64,000 bases of DNA from Rosenbergiella collisarenosi (GTDB taxonomy: Bacteria; Pseudomonadota; Gammaproteobacteria; Enterobacterales; Enterobacteriaceae): positions 248,001-312,000 of the forward strand of contig NZ_JABBFP010000002.1 in the NCBI RefSeq assembly GCF_018494085.1. Reading direction: 5' to 3'. Below, piece after piece: positions 45,354 through 56,195 of this stretch. Both the position numbers and the translations under genes were made by a program. Under the pieces are notes generated by a model, which was not told where the DNA came from, made no database searches, and saw nothing but the letters and a program-made list of their open reading frames with translations. Numbering within the stretch: the first letter of the stretch is position 1; the number at the start of each line of letters is the position of its first letter.

Positions 45354-45899
45354 ATGACTCAGTTACACCGTTATCAGGACATGATCACGATCTTCGACCG
45401 CTGTTTCTTTGAAGATTTTACGACTCGGTTGGTAAAAGGTGACGACGAACCAATCTATCTGCCTGCGGATGAGCAGTGTGATTATCATCGTATCGTCTTT
45501 GCGCATGGTTACTACGCCAGTACGCTGCATGAAATTTCTCACTGGTGTATCGCCGGGCAAGAACGCAGATTGCTCGTAGATTTTGGATACTGGTACTGCC
45601 CCGATGGTCGCGATGAACAGAGGCAGACCCAGTTCGAACAGGTCGAGATCAAACCACAGGCTTTAGAGTGGATTTTCTCGGTAGCGGCTGGATTTCCGTT
45701 TAATATTAGTTGCGATAATTTAGAAGGCAGTTGTGAACCAGATCGTATCGCTTTTCAGCGCCAGGTTCATGCACAGGTAATGCGCTATCTTGAGCAGGGG
45801 CTGCCTGAACGGCCAGCTCGCCTTGTTGCAGCACTGCGAGCGTTTTATCATACAAACCCTCTGCACTCGGCGCAGTTTTCATGGGCTGAAACGCTCTAA
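45354..45899 (+). CDS. epmC: Elongation factor P hydroxylase EpmC
   Basis: A 181-residue protein (E. coli 182). The block FAHGYYASTLHEISHWCIAG with HEISHW, and RRLLVDFGYWYCPDGRDEQ are those of EpmC (YfcM), which hydroxylates the beta-lysylated Lys34 of EF-P. It also has the C-terminal VQIKPQALEWI-like element (EIKPQALEWIFSVAAGFPF). EF-P and EpmA/B genes are elsewhere. Confidence 0.93.
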   Translation: MTQLHRYQDMITIFDRCFFEDFTTRLVKGDDEPIYLPADEQCDYHRIVFAHGYYASTLHEISHWCIAGQERRLLVDFGYWYCPDGRDEQRQTQFEQVEIKPQALEWIFSVAAGFPFNISCDNLEGSCEPDRIAFQRQVHAQVMRYLEQGLPERPARLVAALRAFYHTNPLHSAQFSWAETL

Positions 45900-45925
45900 G
45901 ACCCGTTTATTTTTTAGGATAAGTC

Positions 45926-46219
45926 ATGATTATAGATCTCGAGCAGCACATTCTCGACAATATCGATAAAACCGTTGAGCATGGCTCGGATGATGAGCTT
46001 TTTGCGGGCGGCTACCTTCGCGGGCATCTGACGTTGGCCGTTGCTGAGCTGGAAGCCCAGCAGATCGAAGCGCCGGACGCGCTACATCAGCATGTGGAAC
46101 ACAGTATTGCCCAAGCCATTAAGGCGGGTGAACTTTCCCCTCCCGACCAGAAGCTCGTTAGGCAATTGTGGGGCGACCTCTACCAACAAGCAGTAGAGGC
46201 TTTAACACCTGCTAAATAA
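45926..46219 (+). CDS. yfcL: YfcL family protein
   Basis: A 97-residue helical, acidic protein between epmC and the convergent mnmC, exactly the yfcL position. Motifs: DDELFAGGYLRGHLTLAVAE and a His-rich middle. Function is not known. It overlaps mnmC by 8 bases tail to tail. TTAGGAT precedes its ATG. Confidence 0.9.
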   Translation: MIIDLEQHILDNIDKTVEHGSDDELFAGGYLRGHLTLAVAELEAQQIEAPDALHQHVEHSIAQAIKAGELSPPDQKLVRQLWGDLYQQAVEALTPAK

Positions 46220-48230
46220 GCGGTCTACCCTTTAAGCGCTTACGGATCCAAAAGCGGCCAGGGTGTAGCGCGTTCAAGGTCGCGGGGTCGAGCGGCGCTG
46301 GCTCCCCGGCTAGCTGTGAGGCTAAGATTTCCGCCGCGAGCGGAGCGCTACAGATCCCCCGTGAGCCAAAGCCACCCAGTACATAAGCGCCGCGATAAAC
46401 GTTAGCGGCCATTTCCTCTTTCGTTTGATTAGGCTGCGTGATGAACTGTTGGTAGTGGCTCAGCGCCCCCACCAGTGGTAGATGATCGCGCGTGGCGCAA
46501 CGCACGGCGACGCGTGCTTGGTCATCCATTGTTAAGGTAGAGGCCCACTCAGTGTTGGGAAGACACTGTGCTAAGCGCGCCTTATTCATGTCCTGTTCGG
46601 TGGCTGAGTAACGGCAATCGGCGCTGCCACGCCGATAGCTGGCACCGATACAATGAGTCTGATGGCTAGGGCTGAGTGGCGTTAAGTATCCCTCATAACA
46701 GAGTACGGTCGAGAGCTTACTCAACGGCTGCTGGTATCCGACATGACTGACTTGCCCGGCGACCGAGTAAATAGGGAGAGCATCGCTCTGGGTGAATTGA
46801 TTCAGTCGATGACCATTAGCCAAGACTATTTGGGAGTGGGTTGCCTGCTCTCCGGTCGCAAAATCAAGCCGCCACTGGTCGTTGGGGAGCTGTTGCAGGC
46901 GTTCCACACGATGCTGCCAGTGGCAAACCACGCCTTGTGTTTTTGCCCAATCGATTAGACGCGTCGTTATCTCCGCTGGCGACAACCAGCCACCCTCAGG
47001 ATAGAAGATACCGCCGTGTTCGAGGGGTAATCCCGCGAGAAGGCTGGCCTCATCAGCACTAACCTTTCGTGCAAGCGACGTCGGCAAAGAAAGGCTAAGT
47101 AGTTGGTCGATTTTCTTGCGGCTCTTATCATCCCAGCCTAGCTGTAATACGCCACACCATTGGTGCTCGAATTCTATCGGCAGTGCTCGATAAAACCGCG
47201 TGGCATAAGTGAAGGCCGCAGTGAAAAAGGTGGCCAATTGCGGATCTTGGGCGTGTAACAGTGGGTAAAGCGCGCCCTGTCGATTACCTGATGCATTTTC
47301 GGCGGGAGAGTCGTCAGCACAATAGAGCGTCACTTGCCAGCCCCGGCGAATTAACGCCACGCATAAGCAAGCACTGGCAATACCGCCGCCGATAATCGCG
47401 ATCTCTTTATTCTGCGCGGCAAGACGCGGATACCAAGGGGTCGGTGGGCTGAAATTGGGAACGGTCGTTAGCTCGCCGACTAGCATCTCACGTTTAGGAC
47501 CGAAGCCTTTTCTGCGCGTCACGGAGAATCCTGCTTGCTGAAGACCCCGACGCACAAACCCTGCTGCGGTGAATGTCGCAAATGTCCCACCTGGCTTAGC
47601 TGTCGTTGCGAGCGTAGCGAAAAGCCTATCGCTCCACATGTCCGGGTTTTTTGAGGGTGCAAAGCCATCTAAAAACCAGGCATCGACTTTTTGAACTAAA
47701 TTAGCGTTGAGATCCTCTAACATGTCGTTGATATCGCCAAACCACAGGTCGAGCGTTATCTGGCCTTGTGCAAAGACCAGACGGTGGCAGCCTGGAACCG
47801 CCATCGGCCATTGCTGACACAACGCCTCAGAGAAGCGTGCCAGCTCCGGCCAATGCTGATGGGCGAGCTGTAAATCGAGTAAAGTCAGCGGGTATTTTTC
47901 ACAACTAATGAAGTGCAGACGCGGTAATGTCGAGACGTTATCTTCACAATTTAACCGCTGGTAGCTTTGCCATAAAGTTAAGAAGTTTAAGCCGGTCCCA
48001 AACCCAGTTTCGGCAAGGGTGAAGGTGTCGTTGTGTGTTTGGGTCAATCGAGTAGAAAGTTGATTGCCTTCCAGAAATACATAGCGAGTTTCGGCAAGGC
48101 CGTTATCGTTTGAGAAATAGACATCACCAAAAAATTCCGAAACAGGTGTACCGAGTTCGTTCCAATGTAGGGCAGCGTGGCTGATAGTGGTTGATTTCAC
48201 GTCAATGACTCGTAGCGGAAGACTTGCCAT
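46212..48230 (-). CDS. mnmC: Bifunctional tRNA mnm5s2U modification enzyme MnmC
   Basis: 672 residues from ATG 48230 (E. coli 668); a TTG at 48260 would add 10 residues without support. N-terminal methyltransferase domain (about 1-245) with AETGFGTGLNFLTLW and WFLDGFAPSKNPDMW. C-terminal FAD domain (from about 255) with IIGGGIASACLCVALIRRGW. It removes the carboxymethyl group and methylates the wobble uridine of tRNAs for Lys, Glu and Gln. Divergent from fabB. Confidence 0.95.
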   Translation of the reverse strand: MASLPLRVIDVKSTTISHAALHWNELGTPVSEFFGDVYFSNDNGLAETRYVFLEGNQLSTRLTQTHNDTFTLAETGFGTGLNFLTLWQSYQRLNCEDNVSTLPRLHFISCEKYPLTLLDLQLAHQHWPELARFSEALCQQWPMAVPGCHRLVFAQGQITLDLWFGDINDMLEDLNANLVQKVDAWFLDGFAPSKNPDMWSDRLFATLATTAKPGGTFATFTAAGFVRRGLQQAGFSVTRRKGFGPKREMLVGELTTVPNFSPPTPWYPRLAAQNKEIAIIGGGIASACLCVALIRRGWQVTLYCADDSPAENASGNRQGALYPLLHAQDPQLATFFTAAFTYATRFYRALPIEFEHQWCGVLQLGWDDKSRKKIDQLLSLSLPTSLARKVSADEASLLAGLPLEHGGIFYPEGGWLSPAEITTRLIDWAKTQGVVCHWQHRVERLQQLPNDQWRLDFATGEQATHSQIVLANGHRLNQFTQSDALPIYSVAGQVSHVGYQQPLSKLSTVLCYEGYLTPLSPSHQTHCIGASYRRGSADCRYSATEQDMNKARLAQCLPNTEWASTLTMDDQARVAVRCATRDHLPLVGALSHYQQFITQPNQTKEEMAANVYRGAYVLGGFGSRGICSAPLAAEILASQLAGEPAPLDPATLNALHPGRFWIRKRLKGRPLI

Positions 48231-48292
48231 TAGTCTAGCGGTATCACAATTTACAGGCAAATTTACAAAGAGTTATAAATAGGGGGTTGTTC

Positions 48293-48310
48293 GGCGTACA
48301 ACTGTACGCT
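48293..48310. promoter_or_regulatory. FabR operator before fabB
   Basis: GGCGTACAACTGTACGCT is a near-perfect dyad (GCGTACA and TGTACGC around AC). It matches the palindrome known upstream of fabA and fabB for the repressor FabR, which responds to unsaturated fatty acid levels. It lies 43 bases before the fabB start. Confidence 0.75.
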
Positions 48311-48352
48311 AAAGTGCACCCCATAAGATGATAGTTGTTATGAGGAATGTGA

Positions 48353-49573
48353 ATGAAACGTGCAGTGATCACTGGGTTGGGGATTGTTTCCAGCATTGGT
48401 AATAATCAGCAGGAAGTGCTGGCTTCTCTTCGTGAGGGGCGTTCAGGAATCACTTTTTCTGATGAAATGAAAGATGCAGGCATGCGCAGCCACGTCTGGG
48501 GTAACGTTAAGATGGATACCACAGGCTTAATTGATCGCAAAGTTGTGCGTTTTATGAGCGATGCGTCGATTTATGCTTACCTCTCAATGGCTGAAGCGGT
48601 CAAGGACTCCCAGTTAACCGAAGAGCAATATCAAAACAATCCTCGTGTAGGATTGATTGCGGGCTCCGGTGGCGGATCGCCTCGTTTCCAAGTATTTGGT
48701 GCGGACGCTATGCGTAGCCCACGCGGCTTGAAAGCGGTAGGTCCTTATGTTGTGACTAAGGCAATGGCGTCCGGCGTGTCGGCATGTTTAGCGACCCCTT
48801 TTAAAATCCATGGCGTTAACTATTCAATTAGTTCAGCGTGTGCGACATCCGCACACTGTATCGGTAACGCGGTTGAGCAGATCCAACTCGGTAAGCAAGA
48901 TATCGTCTTCGCCGGCGGTGGTGAAGAGCTTTGCTGGGAACTGGCTTGCGAGTTCGATGCAATGGGTGCGTTATCCACTAAGTATAACGATACGCCAGAA
49001 AAAGCGTCTCGTACCTATGATTCTGAGCGTGATGGCTTTGTCATCGCAGGCGGTGGCGGTATGGTCGTCGTTGAAGAGCTTGAGCACGCATTAGCCCGTG
49101 GCGCACACATCTACGCGGAAATCGTAGGCTACGGTGCGACTTCTGACGGCGCTGACATGGTTGCTCCTTCTGGTGAAGGTGCAGCACGCTGTATGAAGAT
49201 GGCGATGGAAGGTGTTGATACACCTATCGATTATCTGAATACCCACGGTACTTCTACGCCGGTGGGCGATGTGAAAGAACTGGGTGCGATTCGTGCTGTT
49301 TTTGGTGATAACACGCCTGCTCTTTCGGCGACGAAAGCGATGACCGGTCACTCCTTAGGGGCTGCTGGTGTACAGGAAGCCATTTATAGTCTGCTGATGT
49401 TAGAGCATGGTTTTATTGCGCCAAGTATCAACATTGAGCAGGCGGATGCGGCGGCGGAAGGGATGAACATCATCACTCAGCCAACTGAGCGTGCATTAAC
49501 TACCGTGATGTCAAATAGCTTCGGTTTCGGTGGGACTAACGCAACATTGACGATGCGCAAATTCACGTCATAA
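48353..49573 (+). CDS. fabB: 3-oxoacyl-ACP synthase I FabB
   Basis: A 406-residue condensing enzyme, the same length as E. coli FabB. The nucleophile Cys163 is in [17 protein letters not shown], and the catalytic histidines in [12 protein letters not shown] and [11 protein letters not shown]. It extends both saturated and unsaturated acyl-ACP and is essential for unsaturated fatty acid synthesis together with FabA. ATG preceded by GAGGA. An intrinsic terminator follows. Confidence 0.97.
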   Translation: MKRAVITGLGIVSSIGNNQQEVLASLREGRSGITFSDEMKDAGMRSHVWGNVKMDTTGLIDRKVVRFMSDASIYAYLSMAEAVKDSQLTEEQYQNNPRVGLIAGSGGGSPRFQVFGADAMRSPRGLKAVGPYVVTKAMASGVSACLATPFKIHGVNYSISSACATSAHCIGNAVEQIQLGKQDIVFAGGGEELCWELACEFDAMGALSTKYNDTPEKASRTYDSERDGFVIAGGGGMVVVEELEHALARGAHIYAEIVGYGATSDGADMVAPSGEGAARCMKMAMEGVDTPIDYLNTHGTSTPVGDVKELGAIRAVFGDNTPALSATKAMTGHSLGAAGVQEAIYSLLMLEHGFIAPSINIEQADAAAEGMNIITQPTERALTTVMSNSFGFGGTNATLTMRKFTS

Positions 49574-49588
49574 TCAGTATATTGTGAT

Positions 49589-49616
49589 AAAACGGCAGCC
49601 TAGGCTGCCGTTTTTT
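49589..49616 (+). terminator. Intrinsic terminator after fabB
   Basis: AACGGCAGC, loop CTAG, GCTGCCGTT followed by TTTTT. Ends fabB transcription 16 bases after its stop. Confidence 0.9.
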
Positions 49617-49659
49617 ATTGGTATAGAAACCAAATCCTCTATTCTTGTAGGAGTACCCG

Positions 49660-50853
49660 ATGACGCAGGATACTAGTCGCCCCGAAGACCGCTCTGTGAA
49701 GCCCGTTGCCGTTACATCGTTCTCGGTATTTATCACCTATTTGACAGCTGGAATCGCGTTACCCGTTATCCCCTTATTTGTTCATAATGATCTAGGAATG
49801 AATAATGTAATGGTGGGTATTGCCGTCGGGATCCAGTTTTTTGCCACGCTCGTCAACCGCGGATTTGCGGGGAAAAAAGCCGATCAGCACGGCGCAAAGC
49901 AGACGACGCGATTGGGTATGAGCATTATTGCCTTAGTCGGCGTAGCGTATCTCCTCTCGGTTTTTATTAATCATTCACTCTGGTTGCAATTCAGCTTATT
50001 ACTGGTCGGTCGGATACTGTTAGGACTTGGAGAAAGTTTCTTACTTACCGGCAATTTGACCTGGGGGCTGGGGCTGATTGGCCAGAAACGTTCCGGAATA
50101 GTCATGTCTTGGAACGGTATGGCGATTTATGGCTCATTGGCGGCGGGTGCGCCGATCGGGTTATTACTCTATCACCACTTCGCTTTCCTCGGGGTTAGTA
50201 TTGCGTGTGTGCTATGCCCACTTATCGCTCTGCTCTGTAATGCCAAGATCCCCTCTGTACCGGTGAGCGGCGGCGACCGTCCTAGCTTTACGACGGTGCT
50301 CAGGCAGATACTTGCCCCGGGTAGCGTATTAGCCCTACAAGGCGTCGGTTTTGCTGTAATTGGTGCATTCATCTCGCTTTATTTTGCTGCAGAGCATTGG
50401 GGAAACGCGGGATATACCTTAACCATCTTCGGACTCGCCTACGTCCTGATTCGAGTATTCTTCGGTGGACTACCCGACAAGAAAGGGGGGGTTGTGGTAA
50501 CCATCATCTCTCTACTGGTGGAAATGGCGGGTCTGTTACTGCTTTGCCTTAGCCAGCAAGAGTGGCAGGCATTAGTTGGCGCGGCATTAACCGGTGCAGG
50601 CTGTTCATTAGTCTTTCCGGCGATGGGCGTGGAAATAATGAAGCGTGTCGATCCACAAGTTCGTGGTACCGCCCTAGGATGTTTTTCCGCCTTCCAAGAT
50701 GTCGCTTATGGTGCGACAGGGCCTTTAGCCGGTTTTCTCGCCAATAGTGCCGGTTACGGTGCCGTATACTTGGCGGGAGCCTGTAGCGCCGGTATTGGGG
50801 TTCTGGTTAGCGCTGCGATGCTACGTTCTGCAAGATCTGGTTCAGCAGCGTAA
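49660..50853 (+). CDS. yfcJ: MFS transporter YfcJ
   Basis: A 397-residue protein with 12 hydrophobic segments. [20 protein letters not shown], then [19 protein letters not shown], the family's loop 2-3 motif, and [11 protein letters not shown] in the second half mark the YfcJ/YhhS group of drug or arabinose-type exporters. Substrate unknown. A G7 tract at 50485-50491 encodes KGG. Its last 47 bases overlap the end of the convergent MocR-type gene. Confidence 0.88.
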   Translation: MTQDTSRPEDRSVKPVAVTSFSVFITYLTAGIALPVIPLFVHNDLGMNNVMVGIAVGIQFFATLVNRGFAGKKADQHGAKQTTRLGMSIIALVGVAYLLSVFINHSLWLQFSLLLVGRILLGLGESFLLTGNLTWGLGLIGQKRSGIVMSWNGMAIYGSLAAGAPIGLLLYHHFAFLGVSIACVLCPLIALLCNAKIPSVPVSGGDRPSFTTVLRQILAPGSVLALQGVGFAVIGAFISLYFAAEHWGNAGYTLTIFGLAYVLIRVFFGGLPDKKGGVVVTIISLLVEMAGLLLLCLSQQEWQALVGAALTGAGCSLVFPAMGVEIMKRVDPQVRGTALGCFSAFQDVAYGATGPLAGFLANSAGYGAVYLAGACSAGIGVLVSAAMLRSARSGSAA

Positions 50854-52246
50854 CGGCATGACGCATGGCCTGTGGCGTCAATGCGGAAAAGCCAAGGATC
50901 CAACCCTGTAGGGGGGGAGAGTTGAGGCAAAGAGGAGCCAGCTCTGTGAGGTGTAATCCTTGGCGTGCCGCGGCGAGAGTGATGGCCGTAGTATCACCCA
51001 ACAGGTACTCTACCGCGAGTTGTAGCCCACCTTGCGAAGGAAAAAGTCGTAAGGTATCGGGCGGACTATGATCAAGTAGGTCAATCAGTAAGCGCCGCCG
51101 CGCTGCATAAAGTATTTTCATCAACCGTAGGTGATTAGCGAAATAGCCTTCGTTGATAAATTTTGCGGTAACGGCCTGCATTAATGGGCTAGTATGGCCG
51201 TCCATCGATTGGCGTGCGTTGACTAGGCTCGGAATAAGAGACGACGGGGCGACGAGATAAGCCAGGCGGATCCCAGGAAAAAGAGTCTTCGAGAAGGTTC
51301 CAATATAAATCACCCTCTGCGCACGATCTACGCGTTGTAGTGATGGCGGCGTAGCGTTTTCGTAGTGAAACTCCCCATCATAATCGTCTTCAATAATCCA
51401 ACTCTGGTGGCGCTGTGCCCAGTCTAGCCACTGCTGGCGTCGCGGTTGGCTCATGGTCATTCCCAACGGATACTGATGTCCAGGCGTTAGATAGGCCATT
51501 TTAGCGGCGAACGTCGGTGGATAAGCCCCATCATCGTCAAGAGGCTGTGCTAAAAGTTGCGCGCCCGCTTGGCGAAAAGCATTCACCGCCCCGGGATAAC
51601 AAAGGGCTTCTGTAACAACCGTATCGCCTTCATCGACCAGAACATGGGCGAGTAGTTGCAGGGCTTGTTGCGAACTGGTCATTACCAAAACCTGTGCCGG
51701 GGAGCAGTTCACCTGTCGAGAGAGAGTCAAATAGTGGCTAATTGCTTTTCGACAGCTAGCCAACCCTTGCGGATCGCCATAGAGCAACTGTTCCGCGGGT
51801 AGGGCTTTCATCACTTGCTGCGTCACGTCTGTCCATTGTTTTAAGGGAAATGCATGCACATCTGGAACGCCGGTATTGAAGGCTTGTATATGCTGTGGAT
51901 CACGGCACTGGACTTGGGTTGCTCGTCGCTGTCCACGCTGCGACAGCGCCGGGGGCAGCCCTTTAGAAGCGGAGGGAGCCATCGTTAAGGCATGATGAGC
52001 AACAAAGCTGCCTCGTCCCGGCTGGCGCGTGATATAGCCTTGAGCCGTTAAGTGTTGATAAGCCGCTTCGACGGTTACGCGCGAACAGCCTAGATCATTT
52101 GCCAACTGACGTGAAGAAGGTAAACGCTCACCTGATACCAGATGCCCCCTTTCGACTGCCGACTTTAGCGCACGACAAAGTTGTGCCACGCGAGTCCCCG
52201 GTCCGGACAAGGTTAGGGATAGCCAGATTGAAGAACGTTGCGCCAT
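50807..52246 (-). CDS. MocR-type PLP-dependent transcription regulator
   Basis: A 479-residue fusion: GntR winged helix at about residues 15-85 ([32 protein letters not shown]) and an aminotransferase class I fold (about 115-475) with the PLP lysine in [16 protein letters not shown] and the [14 protein letters not shown] aspartate. MocR/PdxR regulators often act on a neighbouring divergent gene. Here it is the rhodanese gene 85 bases away. Inserted between yfcJ and flk, which are adjacent in E. coli. Confidence 0.88.
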   Translation of the reverse strand: MAQRSSIWLSLTLSGPGTRVAQLCRALKSAVERGHLVSGERLPSSRQLANDLGCSRVTVEAAYQHLTAQGYITRQPGRGSFVAHHALTMAPSASKGLPPALSQRGQRRATQVQCRDPQHIQAFNTGVPDVHAFPLKQWTDVTQQVMKALPAEQLLYGDPQGLASCRKAISHYLTLSRQVNCSPAQVLVMTSSQQALQLLAHVLVDEGDTVVTEALCYPGAVNAFRQAGAQLLAQPLDDDGAYPPTFAAKMAYLTPGHQYPLGMTMSQPRRQQWLDWAQRHQSWIIEDDYDGEFHYENATPPSLQRVDRAQRVIYIGTFSKTLFPGIRLAYLVAPSSLIPSLVNARQSMDGHTSPLMQAVTAKFINEGYFANHLRLMKILYAARRRLLIDLLDHSPPDTLRLFPSQGGLQLAVEYLLGDTTAITLAAARQGLHLTELAPLCLNSPPLQGWILGFSALTPQAMRHAVTLLNQILQNVASQR

Positions 52247-52276
52247 TGTGGTCTTAAACTCTATAAAAAATGGGTC

Positions 52277-52305
52277 TTATTGGGGCCACTATTGTGCGAT
52301 ATTAT
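52277..52305 (+). promoter_or_regulatory. Promoter of rhodanese gene with MocR-like half sites
   Basis: A possible -35 TTATTG (52277-52282) and -10 TATTAT (52300-52305) with 17-base spacing lie before the rhodanese gene. The GGTC and GGGCC elements at 52273-52286 could be half-sites for the divergent MocR-type regulator. Weak. Confidence 0.35.
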
Positions 52306-52331
52306 CTCTGTCTCATACAAGGAGATAAACA

Positions 52332-52757
52332 ATGATCGATTTTGCTACCCCTGAGGCGAGTACCGCATACCTTAAAGCTAAACTGGCGTATTACATCGAT
52401 GCCTGGGATCTTGCACAAAAGTGTAGAGAGGCCGATGCCTACTATGTGGTGCTTGATGTACGTTCGGCCGAACACTACGCGTCAGGGCATATCCCAGGGG
52501 CGGTTCATTTCGCGCACCGCGAGATGAATGCGCAAACGCTTAGCCAGTTAGCCGATGATAAGGTTTATGTAACTTATTGCGATGGGATTGGATGTAATGG
52601 TTCGACGAAGGGCGCCTTCAATTTAGCGCAGGCTGGCTTCAGGGTGAAGGAGTTAATCGGTGGCTTAGATTTTTGGCGACGCGATAACCACCCTATTGCG
52701 GTAGGCGAAACGCCGCAGGCTTGGCCAGCGACTGAAGGCCAAGCTTGCGGCTGCTAA
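52332..52757 (+). CDS. Rhodanese-like sulfurtransferase domain protein
   Basis: A 141-residue single rhodanese domain. CREADAYYVVLDVRSAEHYA, SGHIPGAVHFAHRE and VYVTYCDGIGCNGSTKGAF show the fold, with an active-site loop starting at the Cys of YCDGIGC. A second Cys-containing tail ends EGQACGC, which could serve as a sulfur relay or metal site. AAGGAGAT precedes the ATG. Divergent from the MocR-type regulator, which probably controls it. Substrate unknown. Confidence 0.85.
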   Translation: MIDFATPEASTAYLKAKLAYYIDAWDLAQKCREADAYYVVLDVRSAEHYASGHIPGAVHFAHREMNAQTLSQLADDKVYVTYCDGIGCNGSTKGAFNLAQAGFRVKELIGGLDFWRRDNHPIAVGETPQAWPATEGQACGC

Positions 52758-52758
52758 C

Positions 52759-53796
52759 TTAGATCCAAAAAAATAGTAAGATCAGCAGGGCCGCGCCGAT
52801 CAGCAGCATTTTCACGCGTGGGCTAAGTGGCCAGAAGTTCATGTCATTATGTTGAGTGGGGACCGGTCTATCGATAGGCTGTGGCCCGCGGTAGTGTGGT
52901 CCCTTTGCAGGTTGCCAACCGAAGCCTGCGCGACGACTGAAAAACGCATTAAGTAGGTCATGCGCTTGAACGCTCGACAGTGCGGAGGTAGGGGCTAGCT
53001 GAAAATGTTGCTGGCAATACTCCTCGGCTTGCTGGGATTCGTCAACGCTGGCAGGTTGTTTTAATCCATGTAGCAGCTGCGATAAACTCTGCATTTCTTG
53101 GCCGACTAGCGATTGCCGTGCCTGCAAATACTGAAGCAGTAGGGGATAATGTTTTGCAGGGATGGGGTCGCCGTCTTTCAAGCCGATCATCGTATGTAAG
53201 GTTTCCCAAATACTCAGCGTTGATTCACCGCTCGCCATCGATAATTTCATCACCTGTTGGCTCAATGTCAGATGCTCGGCGGGCAATAGGCTACGCGAGG
53301 TAGAAGTCGTCTGCAGGGGGGGGCGAACCGCGATTTCCCCTTGCTGCAAACGGGTCAGGACCTGTTGTAGTTGCGCTTGTGACAACGCACTCAGCACCGT
53401 TTGCCCGAACTGATGACGAATATACTCGCTCACGGCTTGTCGGTTGTTACCTTGCGGGAGTAAGTCAGTCAATTGCTGAAGCTGTCGGCGAGCTAAATGG
53501 TTATTCTGTTCTTGCTGGAGCAGGTCTTTTAACCACTTTTCGGCTTCGGGGAAATGTGCGGATAAGAGTTCTGCATCGCCCCCTACATTAACTTGATGAC
53601 GAATACCTGCCCATAACGCAGGCGCTTTGAGACTGCTAATCGCTAAAATTTTCACGATGATGCGTTCGAGTGCAGTGCGTTGGGCTGAGGTCAGCGCTTC
53701 ACTGTGCAACGGCTTAGCTTTAAGGCTATTCGGGGAGGTGGAATCGTGACGGTGTGGACCGTCGGAAAATCCGCGAGGGCCGCTGAGTGGCTGCAT
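52759..53796 (-). CDS. flk: Flagellar assembly regulator Flk-like protein
   Basis: 345 residues from ATG 53796, which has AAGGAT upstream and opens MQPLSGPRGF like E. coli Flk; an upstream in-frame ATG is disfavoured. The protein is Gln/Leu-rich and helical with one C-terminal membrane helix (MLLIGAALLILLFFWI), a tail-anchored type. Flk/RflH prevents early secretion of flagellar hook-stage substrates in Salmonella. Between the rhodanese and pdxB genes. Confidence 0.82.
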   Translation of the reverse strand: MQPLSGPRGFSDGPHRHDSTSPNSLKAKPLHSEALTSAQRTALERIIVKILAISSLKAPALWAGIRHQVNVGGDAELLSAHFPEAEKWLKDLLQQEQNNHLARRQLQQLTDLLPQGNNRQAVSEYIRHQFGQTVLSALSQAQLQQVLTRLQQGEIAVRPPLQTTSTSRSLLPAEHLTLSQQVMKLSMASGESTLSIWETLHTMIGLKDGDPIPAKHYPLLLQYLQARQSLVGQEMQSLSQLLHGLKQPASVDESQQAEEYCQQHFQLAPTSALSSVQAHDLLNAFFSRRAGFGWQPAKGPHYRGPQPIDRPVPTQHNDMNFWPLSPRVKMLLIGAALLILLFFWI

Positions 53797-53996
53797 GGCA
53801 ACATCCTTACAAGAGCTACGAACCGGATGACCGGGGGAATAGCCGGCTATCATAGCAATCCCCTCGCTAAATCCCAAGTGCCAATCGAGCCTTACCCCTA
53901 TTATTTATCGGATCACGACAAATCATTCTCAGATGTTTTCATTCAGAGAGTATGACAGAATATTCAGACTGTTCTTTTCACCCACCAGGCCAAACC

Positions 53997-55127
53997 ATGA
54001 AAATCGTCGTCGATGAAAATATGCCTTATGCTCAAGAGCTATTTAGCCGTCAGGGAGAGGTTGTTCGGGTTCCAGGACGCCCGCTGCCGATCAGCGCACT
54101 GCAAGATGCACAAGCCTTAATGGTTCGCTCAGTCACGCCAGTGAATACACAACTGATTACTGGTACGTCATTGGCGTTTGTCGGGTCGGCAACTGCGGGT
54201 ACCGATCATGTTGAACTCGCAGATCTTGAGGCGGCATCGATTGCCTTTTCTGCGGCCCCTGGATGTAATGCCATTGCGGTGGTGGAATATGTGCTTTCTG
54301 CGCTATTACTCTTAGCAGAAAAAGATGGCTACCTGCTGAGTGACAAAACGATCGGTATTGTAGGGGTGGGTAATGTGGGGAGTCGTCTGCAAGCCCGCTG
54401 TGAAGCACTGGGGATGAAGGTATTGTTATGCGATCCTCCTCGTGCCGATCGTGGCGACAAAGAAGAATTTCTCTCGCTCGACAGCGTCGTGGCGCAAGCC
54501 GATATCCTGACGTTTCATACACCACTCATCAAGCAGGGCGCCTATCAAACCTGGCACTGCGTCGATCAATCGCTGCTGGAAGCGCTACGCCCAGGTTGTG
54601 TATTGATTAATGCCTGTCGCGGAGCGGTCGTTGATAATCAAGCGCTTAAACAGGTATTGCTGCATAGAGACGACCTTAGGGTAGTACTCGATGTATGGGA
54701 GCCAGAGCCGGATCTTGATCGACAGCTATTAGCGCAAGTTCACATCGCGAGCGCGCACATAGCGGGATACACCTTAGAAGGTAAAGTTCGAGGCACTACG
54801 CAACTTTATGAAGCGTGGACGGCGTTTATCGGACAGCCGGAGAGCGTATCGCTCAGTGAGTTATTACCCCATCCCGATATTCCAGAGGTTAAGGTAAACG
54901 GCGAGTTTTCGCAGTCACTCCTAAAACGTTTGGCACATCTCGTGTATGATGTGCGCCGCGATGATGCATTGCTTAGGCTGCATATCGGTGATGAGGGCGG
55001 TTTTGATCGATTGAGAAAACATTATCAAGAGCGCCGCGAATGGTCTTCCTTGTTAGTGAAATGCTCATTAGAAGCGACTGCAGAACGCCTACGTCAACTT
55101 GGATTTAATTCATTATATAGCGCCTAA
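53997..55127 (+). CDS. pdxB: Erythronate-4-phosphate dehydrogenase PdxB
   Basis: 376 residues from ATG 53997 (E. coli 378); an earlier in-frame ATG at 53952 adds a non-homologous tail. Features: [13 protein letters not shown] motif [20 protein letters not shown], catalytic [14 protein letters not shown] and [10 protein letters not shown] with the Arg, Glu and His residues, and the C-terminal PdxB-specific domain ([20 protein letters not shown]). Second step of pyridoxal phosphate synthesis. Followed by usg and truA as in E. coli. Confidence 0.96.
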   Translation: MKIVVDENMPYAQELFSRQGEVVRVPGRPLPISALQDAQALMVRSVTPVNTQLITGTSLAFVGSATAGTDHVELADLEAASIAFSAAPGCNAIAVVEYVLSALLLLAEKDGYLLSDKTIGIVGVGNVGSRLQARCEALGMKVLLCDPPRADRGDKEEFLSLDSVVAQADILTFHTPLIKQGAYQTWHCVDQSLLEALRPGCVLINACRGAVVDNQALKQVLLHRDDLRVVLDVWEPEPDLDRQLLAQVHIASAHIAGYTLEGKVRGTTQLYEAWTAFIGQPESVSLSELLPHPDIPEVKVNGEFSQSLLKRLAHLVYDVRRDDALLRLHIGDEGGFDRLRKHYQERREWSSLLVKCSLEATAERLRQLGFNSLYSA

Positions 55128-55187
55128 GGCGTTGTTGTTATTGGGGATGACATCGGGTCATCCTATACATTGAGTGTGGAGTACCCC

Positions 55188-56195
55188 ATGTCCCAGGGTT
55201 GGAATATTGCTATTTTAGGCGCTACCGGTGCGGTGGGTCGTGCGTTAATTGAATGTCTGGAGCAACGCCAGTTTGCCGTAGGCGACTTGACCTTACTCGC
55301 CACCGAAGAGAGCGCAGGCGAGTCCATTCGTTTTTCGGGTAAAAATTATCAGGTCAAAGACGCGCAATCCCATGATTGGAGCGACAACCAGCTCGCCTTT
55401 TTTGTGGCAGGGCAGCAAGCCAGTGCACAATATGCCGATCTAGCGGCAGACGCCGGGTGTATCGTTATCGATAGTAGCGGCTTATTTGCCTTAGCGCACG
55501 ACGTGCCCCTCGCGGTAGTCGGTGTTAATGAGAGTACGCTTGCCGACTATCGTAATCGTAATATTATTGCGGTTGCAGACAGCCAAGTCAGCCAATTAAT
55601 CAACGCGATTGCTCCGCTCAACGATGAAGCGGGCGTGCAGTCGATCCAACTTACCGAATTCCTCTCGGTTTCAGCTCAAGGTAAAGCCGCGGTCGATGCT
55701 TTGGCTGGAGAAAGCGCGCGTTTACTAAACGGTATCCCACCTGAGCAGTATCACTTTGGACGTCAGTTAGCCTTTAACATGATGCCTTTAGCGGTGGATG
55801 AGCAGGGGAGTGTGCCCGCAGAGCGCCGCGTCGTCGATCAAGTCCGTAAAATTTTACAAGACGAGAGCTTCGCGTTGAGTGTCACGTCGCTACAAGCGCC
55901 GATTTTCTACGGAAATGCACAGAGCGTTCGCGTGATGACCGCACGTCCCTTAGACGTCGAAGAGGCCCAGCATTTACTGGCGGCGCGCGCTGATGTTACC
56001 GTGAGCGATGAACAGGATTTTCCGACGCCAGTGAGCGAGGGTACGGGCCAAGATCAGCTCTATATCGGGGCGATACGTCAGGACTATGGGCAAGCAGAAG
56101 GATTACAATTCTGGTCAGTCGCCGATAACGTACGCTACGGCGGTGCACTCATGGCGGTTAAGATCGCCGAAAGCTTGGTCGAGGATTATCTGTAA
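55188..56195 (+). CDS. usg: USG-1 protein (ASADH-like)
   Basis: 335 residues from ATG 55188, with GGAG upstream and homology starting there; an upstream in-frame start at 55170 is not needed. NAD(P) motif [18 protein letters not shown]. It belongs to the aspartate-semialdehyde dehydrogenase fold, but the catalytic cysteine is replaced ([12 protein letters not shown]), so enzyme activity is unlikely. Function unknown. The stop overlaps the truA start (TAATG). Confidence 0.9.
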   Translation: MSQGWNIAILGATGAVGRALIECLEQRQFAVGDLTLLATEESAGESIRFSGKNYQVKDAQSHDWSDNQLAFFVAGQQASAQYADLAADAGCIVIDSSGLFALAHDVPLAVVGVNESTLADYRNRNIIAVADSQVSQLINAIAPLNDEAGVQSIQLTEFLSVSAQGKAAVDALAGESARLLNGIPPEQYHFGRQLAFNMMPLAVDEQGSVPAERRVVDQVRKILQDESFALSVTSLQAPIFYGNAQSVRVMTARPLDVEEAQHLLAARADVTVSDEQDFPTPVSEGTGQDQLYIGAIRQDYGQAEGLQFWSVADNVRYGGALMAVKIAESLVEDYL

